NCBI GenBank assembly: GCA_022705125.1
Contig: JAKJFB010000132.1
Location: 1-7,502 of the forward strand
Length of the DNA: 7,502 bases
From: Pseudomonadota bacterium
GTDB lineage: Bacteria > Pseudomonadota > Gammaproteobacteria > Pseudomonadales > UBA5518
Direction of reading: 5' to 3'
Shown here: piece by piece, positions 4,871 through 7,502 of the stretch
Position numbering within the stretch: position 1 is the stretch's first letter
Layout of the letters: every line of letters starts with the position of its first letter
The notes under the pieces: model-generated
Databases searched by the model: none
Told to the model about the DNA's origin: nothing
Seen by the model: only the letters and a program-made list of their open reading frames with translations
Position numbers and translations under genes: made by a program

Positions 4871-6361
4871 ATGCGCAGAATGATCGCCGCCGGCGAGCGG
4901 CTGTTCCGGCCGCACCGCATGCGCTTGCTGATGGCGACGGCGCTGGTGCCGGCCGTGGTGTTGGTCGCCTGTTCCGGCCAGCCGCGCCAGCAGCAGGCCG
5001 AGGCGAAGACTCCCGACGAGCTGTATGCGGCCATGGAGCAGTCGCTGACGCGCTATCGCGACGGCGTGCAGGCACTGCGCGAAGGCGATAACGACACCGC
5101 GCGGCAACTCCTCACCAGCGCGGCGACCGAGCTGGCCACCGGTGGCGATGCCTGCGTCAGCACGCCGGGCTGCGAGCCGCAGCGCTTCATGTCGGCCTAC
5201 GGCAACCTGCTGTCCCTGCGCAGCGCCGTGCTGACCAACGCGGCGGAGGGTTTCGCGCAAATCGAGCCGCGACCGCAGGTCGAGGCCGCGATGCTCTCCA
5301 GCGATGTGCCCGAGGCGCAGCGCTCGGTGAACCTGCTGCATGGCCATGATCTGGCGAAGATCATCAAGATCAACGGCCCGGTGAAGGCCGCGCTGCACGA
5401 CTGGCTGACCTGGATGCGGCCCAACCTCATCGACGCCTACGAGAACTATGAATACATGCGTCACCTGATGTGGCCGGCCTACGAAGAGGCCGGCCTGCCG
5501 GAGGCGCTGCTGTTCGGGATCATGGCCAAGGAGTCCGGCGGCAAGGTGCACGCGGTGTCGCAATCCGGTGCCGCGGGTCCGTTGCAGTTCATGTACCACA
5601 CGGGGCTGCGTTTCGGGCTGAACAACCAGAACGGCTTCGACACGCGCTACGATCCGGCGGCTGCGGCGCGCGCCAACGTGGCGTACCTGAACGAGCAGTT
5701 CCGCCATCTCAACAACAATCTCGAAATGGCGCTCGCGGCCTACAACGGCGGGGAAGGCCGGATGCGGCGCCTGGCGCAGAGCTCGCGCAGCAAGAACTAC
5801 TGGTCCGGCGAGATCCAGGGAAAGCTCCCGCGCGAGACGCAGGAGTACGTGCCCTACGTGCTGGCGGCGGCGTGGTTGTTCCTGCACCCGGAGGACTACG
5901 GGCTGGAGTTCCCGCGGGTCGATGCCTCGCCGGGCCAGGTGCAGCTGGTGAAGGCGATGACGCTGAGCGAGCTCACCGTCTGCCTTGGCCAGGCCGGCAG
6001 CCGCGACGGCTGGTTCCGCACCCTGCGCAACCTCAATCCGCGCGTCGATCCCAACAAGCGCCTGCCCGCAGGCTCCAGCGTGGCGATGCCGGCCCCGCTG
6101 GCCGAGGTCTACCGCAGCCAGTGCGTCGACGGCCGCATGGCGGAGCTCGCCATGCTGCTGCAGGACGCGCGCCAGCCCGGCGGCGTGGCCAACGGTGGCG
6201 GCAAGCGCTACGTGGTGAAGCGCGGCGATACGCTGGCGAGCATCGCGCGCAAGCAGGGCTGCGACAGCCCGCAGGCGCTGGCGCGCGCCAACCGGATCGC
6301 CGCGCCGCGCTACACGATCAAGCCGGCGCAGGAGCTCACGCTGCTGGGCTGCAACGGCTGA
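4871..6361 (+). CDS. MltD-like membrane-bound lytic murein transglycosylase lipoprotein with LysM, 496 aa
   Basis: The enzyme would cleave the glycan strands of peptidoglycan between MurNAc and GlcNAc with 1,6-anhydro ring formation. The N-terminus is a lipoprotein signal: basic residues, a hydrophobic run, then lipobox LVAC with C34; Ser at +2 suggests outer-membrane sorting. A helical region (about 45-195) contains a likely disulfide pair C95/C101. The SLT catalytic domain spans about 200-330: MAKESGG carries catalytic E221, followed by SQSGAAGPLQFM, DTRYDPAAAARANVAYL and ALAAYNGGEGRM. A degenerate LysM-like segment (about 363-412, ending LPAGSSVAMP) is followed by a clear LysM (446-494, YVVKRGDTLASIARKQG) that binds glycan strands. 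Cys pairs C371/C418 and C464/C494 bracket these two segments. E. coli MltD is about 450 residues with two LysM domains, so size and order fit, although the ESGG and LQFM motifs differ from the usual MltD ESxY and WQF. An ATG at 4919 (M17) is an alternative start that keeps the lipobox. The gene converges on the class II aldolase gene. Confidence 0.9.
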   Translation: MRRMIAAGERLFRPHRMRLLMATALVPAVVLVACSGQPRQQQAEAKTPDELYAAMEQSLTRYRDGVQALREGDNDTARQLLTSAATELATGGDACVSTPGCEPQRFMSAYGNLLSLRSAVLTNAAEGFAQIEPRPQVEAAMLSSDVPEAQRSVNLLHGHDLAKIIKINGPVKAALHDWLTWMRPNLIDAYENYEYMRHLMWPAYEEAGLPEALLFGIMAKESGGKVHAVSQSGAAGPLQFMYHTGLRFGLNNQNGFDTRYDPAAAARANVAYLNEQFRHLNNNLEMALAAYNGGEGRMRRLAQSSRSKNYWSGEIQGKLPRETQEYVPYVLAAAWLFLHPEDYGLEFPRVDASPGQVQLVKAMTLSELTVCLGQAGSRDGWFRTLRNLNPRVDPNKRLPAGSSVAMPAPLAEVYRSQCVDGRMAELAMLLQDARQPGGVANGGGKRYVVKRGDTLASIARKQGCDSPQALARANRIAAPRYTIKPAQELTLLGCNG

Positions 6362-6380
6362 AGCCCGCTCCCTGCGCGGG

Positions 6381-7046
6381 TCAGGGTTCGTCGCGCCGTT
6401 GCGGCTGACCGTAACCGGCGAATCGTCCGATCACCTCGCGCATCTGCGCGCCGTCGAGCAGGCGCGGCTCGCCGATCGCGAGCGCTGCGCCATACTGCGC
6501 CGCAAGCTCCTCCACCTCGATCGCCAGCGCCAGCGCCGATTCCAGCGAGTCGCCTATCGCGATCTGGCCGTGGTTGCCGAGCAGGCAGGCGCGACGTTCG
6601 CGCAGGGCCGCCACGGCTTGTTCGGCCAGTGCCTGCGAGCCGAACAGCGCATAGGGCGAACAGCGGATCGAGTCGCCGCCGGCCACGGCCACCATGTAGT
6701 GGAACGCCGGGATGTCGCGCCCGCAGCAGGCGAGCGCGGTGGCGTGGCGCGAGTGGCAATGCACGATCGCCTGCGCGTCGGGGCGCGCGCGGTAGATCGC
6801 CGCATGCATCGGCCATTCGCTGGACGGGCGCAGCGTCCCGGCGAGCACTCGGCCCCCCGGATCGATCTCGACCGCATCGTCGGCGCGCATGCGTTGCGGC
6901 GGCATTCCCGTCGGCGTGATCCAGAACCCGTTCGCACTGCGAACGGACGCGTTGCCCGAGCTGCCCTGCGACAGCCCGGCCGCCGCGATGCGCTGCATGC
7001 ATGCCAGGAGCGCGGCGCCCGGGTTGGTGACTGCGTGTGCGTGCAT
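6381..7046 (-). CDS. Class II aldolase/adducin family protein, L-fuculose-1-phosphate aldolase (FucA)-like, 221 aa
   Basis: A zinc-dependent class II aldolase; the family reference FucA splits L-fuculose 1-phosphate into dihydroxyacetone phosphate and L-lactaldehyde in the cytoplasm. GLSQGSSGNASVR (24-36) is the phosphate-binding loop. SSEWPMH (75-81) holds catalytic E77. HCH gives zinc ligands H96 and H98, and NHG gives H159. These match E. coli FucA E73, H92, H94 and H155 with a constant offset of four, and Y117 matches Y113. The segment from IPAFHYM to YALFG and the tail ending FAGYG (Y212, near FucA Y209) also resemble FucA as I remember it. Length (221 versus 215) agrees. Other family members (rhamnulose-phosphate or ribulose-phosphate enzymes, methylthioribulose-phosphate dehydratase, tetronate-phosphate decarboxylases) remain possible, as no fucose kinase or isomerase gene is nearby. 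The ATG at 7046 is preceded by only a weak AGCAGGG site. The gene is divergent from the TonB receptor, 118 bases away. Confidence 0.87.
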   Translation of the reverse strand: MHAHAVTNPGAALLACMQRIAAAGLSQGSSGNASVRSANGFWITPTGMPPQRMRADDAVEIDPGGRVLAGTLRPSSEWPMHAAIYRARPDAQAIVHCHSRHATALACCGRDIPAFHYMVAVAGGDSIRCSPYALFGSQALAEQAVAALRERRACLLGNHGQIAIGDSLESALALAIEVEELAAQYGAALAIGEPRLLDGAQMREVIGRFAGYGQPQRRDEP

Positions 7047-7057
7047 CGGATGCCCTG

Positions 7058-7086
7058 CTGACCGCTGGATGGGTGGATGCTAACAT
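7058..7086 (+). promoter_or_regulatory. Candidate sigma-70 promoter of the TonB-dependent receptor gene
   Basis: CTGACC (7058-7063) and TAACAT (7081-7086) each match four of six consensus bases and are separated by exactly 17 bases. Transcription would start near 7093, leaving a leader of about 70 bases before the ATG at 7165. The -10 lies within a short palindrome (7075-7088). Found by eye; no equally good promoter was seen for the divergent aldolase gene. Confidence 0.4.
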
Positions 7087-7088
7087 CC
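7075..7088. repeat. Short palindrome overlapping the candidate -10 of the receptor gene
   Basis: GGATG (7075-7079), CTAA, CATCC (7084-7088) is a perfect 5-bp inverted repeat in the divergent intergenic region. Its position over a candidate -10 would suit an operator serving one or both divergent genes, but five base pairs is short enough to arise by chance. Confidence 0.25.
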
Positions 7089-7153
7089 CCGGGCCGGCTT
7101 CATCACGACGCGAGCGGCGCCGGATCCGGCACACAACAACAACAGCGATTCGC

Positions 7154-7159
7154 AAGGGG
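7154..7159 (+). promoter_or_regulatory. Ribosome binding site of the TonB-dependent receptor gene
   Basis: AAGGGG ends five bases before the ATG at 7165, which supports that start over the in-frame ATG at 7174 (14 bases away) and over the out-of-frame ATG at 7161. Confidence 0.6.
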
Positions 7160-7164
7160 TATGC

Positions 7165-7502
7165 ATGGAAACCATGGTCCGGCCGTTGGCCGCTTTTGTT
7201 CGCGCCGCAGGCGCTCTCGGCGCAGGCGCGGCCCTGCTGGGCGCCTTCGCACCACTGGCGCTGGCGCAACCGCCGGTCTCGCGCGTGGAGCTCGAGGAGA
7301 TCGTCGTGACGGCACAGAAGCGCGAGCAGGCATCGCTCGACGTGCCGGTGGCCGTGGGTACCTTCACGTCCCGGGACATCCTGAACACCGGTGCGCTGAC
7401 CCTGCAGCAGATCGACGATTTCATCCCGGGTTTCGAGGCTGACGGCGAGACCTTCACGCAGCAGAGCTACAACGTGCGTGGCATCTCGAGCCCGAACATC
7501 TC
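7165..7502 (+). CDS. TonB-dependent receptor, N-terminal part (3' partial)
   Basis: Only 112 codons are in the window and the frame is open at the right edge; these outer-membrane receptors are usually 700-1000 residues. A Sec signal peptide is clear: R6 and R13, a hydrophobic Ala/Leu/Gly run, and a likely cut after A34 (LALA|QPP). The mature N-terminus carries a TonB box and its usual flank, EEIVVTAQKREQ (residues 44-55). The start of the plug domain follows: DVPVAVGTFTSRDI, a Leu-rich helix and DDFIPGFE (near 90-97), then YNVRGISSPN. This EEIVVTAQKRE type is common in gammaproteobacteria and sphingomonads, where it takes up siderophores, oligosaccharides or aromatic compounds. The substrate is set by the barrel, which is not present here, so none is assigned. 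It is divergent from the fucA-like gene, which may hint at sugar-related uptake, but that is weak. Confidence 0.88.
   Translation, partial: METMVRPLAAFVRAAGALGAGAALLGAFAPLALAQPPVSRVELEEIVVTAQKREQASLDVPVAVGTFTSRDILNTGALTLQQIDDFIPGFEADGETFTQQSYNVRGISSPNI

Noticed and set aside
3831..5075. Upstream in-frame extension of the glycosyltransferase reading frame to 1078 codons
   Set aside because: The extension runs through the aldolase gene in another frame and into the transglycosylase gene; it is Arg/Pro/Gly-rich and non-protein-like. The protein becomes TPR-like just after the GTG at 3830.
4817..5887. Minus-strand open frame (356 codons) opposite the lytic transglycosylase
   Set aside because: It is a shadow of a strongly supported gene, with Arg/His/Gln-rich composition and no recognisable motif.
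6364..6380. CCCGC/GCGGG hairpin between the convergent transglycosylase and fucA-like genes
   Set aside because: Only five base pairs, a 7-base loop and no T tract on either strand; too weak to call a terminator.
6399..7061. Plus-strand open frame (220 codons) opposite the fucA-like gene
   Set aside because: It is antisense to a gene with all catalytic residues intact; the composition is typical of a GC-rich shadow.
6310..7269. Minus-strand open frame (319 codons) overlapping the fucA-like gene and receptor start
   Set aside because: It lies in a different frame from the well-supported aldolase on the same strand and covers the receptor start in antisense; no family features.
1..7502. Mobile elements, CRISPR arrays, tRNA or rRNA genes
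   Set aside because: No transposase or integrase motif, no spaced direct repeats, no tRNA-like cloverleaf or rRNA segment was seen on either strand; nearly all bases are in well-recognised genes.

Overview
This is a GC-rich, densely coded bacterial window (by eye about two thirds G+C, with strong G/C bias at third codon positions). It carries seven protein genes and no RNA gene, insertion sequence, phage gene or CRISPR array that I can see. A TonB-dependent receptor with the N-terminal signature EEIVVTAQKRE, an outer-membrane lytic transglycosylase lipoprotein with LysM domains, and a periplasmic c-type heme protein point to a Gram-negative proteobacterium. By style I would guess a gammaproteobacterium of the Steroidobacter/Nevskia/Woeseia/Xanthomonas sort. 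The taxonomic guess is inference, not something the sequence proves.

Layout, left to right. (1) Bases 1-1281, plus strand: the 3' part of a gene for an exported right-handed beta-helix protein of the TIGR03805 type fused to a C-terminal c-type cytochrome domain; the 5' end is outside the window. (2) Bases 4648 to 1306, minus strand: a compact three-gene operon. It encodes an HpcH/HpaI-type aldolase, a TPR-SPINDLY (GT41, O-GlcNAc-transferase-like) glycosyltransferase that starts on the aldolase stop codon (GTGA overlap), and, 17 bases further on, an RmlC-like cupin with a strong AGGAGG ribosome binding site. (3) Bases 4649-4870: a divergent intergenic region with a plausible minus-strand extended -10 promoter and a perfect 8-bp inverted repeat upstream of the next gene. 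(4) Bases 4871-6361, plus strand: an MltD-like lytic transglycosylase lipoprotein. (5) Bases 7046 to 6381, minus strand: a class II (zinc) aldolase very like L-fuculose-1-phosphate aldolase, converging on the transglycosylase gene with 19 bases between. (6) Bases 7047-7164: a divergent promoter region. (7) From base 7165, plus strand: the start of a TonB-dependent receptor that runs off the window.

How the genes may work together. The clearest unit is the minus-strand operon. A carbon-carbon lyase/aldolase, a cytoplasmic TPR glycosyltransferase and an RmlC-fold sugar enzyme together suggest making or modifying a sugar (or sugar acid) and transferring it to protein; this is inference from family membership and tight coupling. 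The fucA-like aldolase and the TonB receptor are divergently arranged and could belong to uptake and breakdown of a deoxy-sugar or oligosaccharide, but no kinase, isomerase or glycosidase is visible to support that. The beta-helix/cytochrome protein and the transglycosylase look like independent envelope functions.

The most unusual items are the beta-helix/cytochrome c fusion, the aldolase-GT41-cupin cassette, and active-site departures in the GT41 and cupin proteins.
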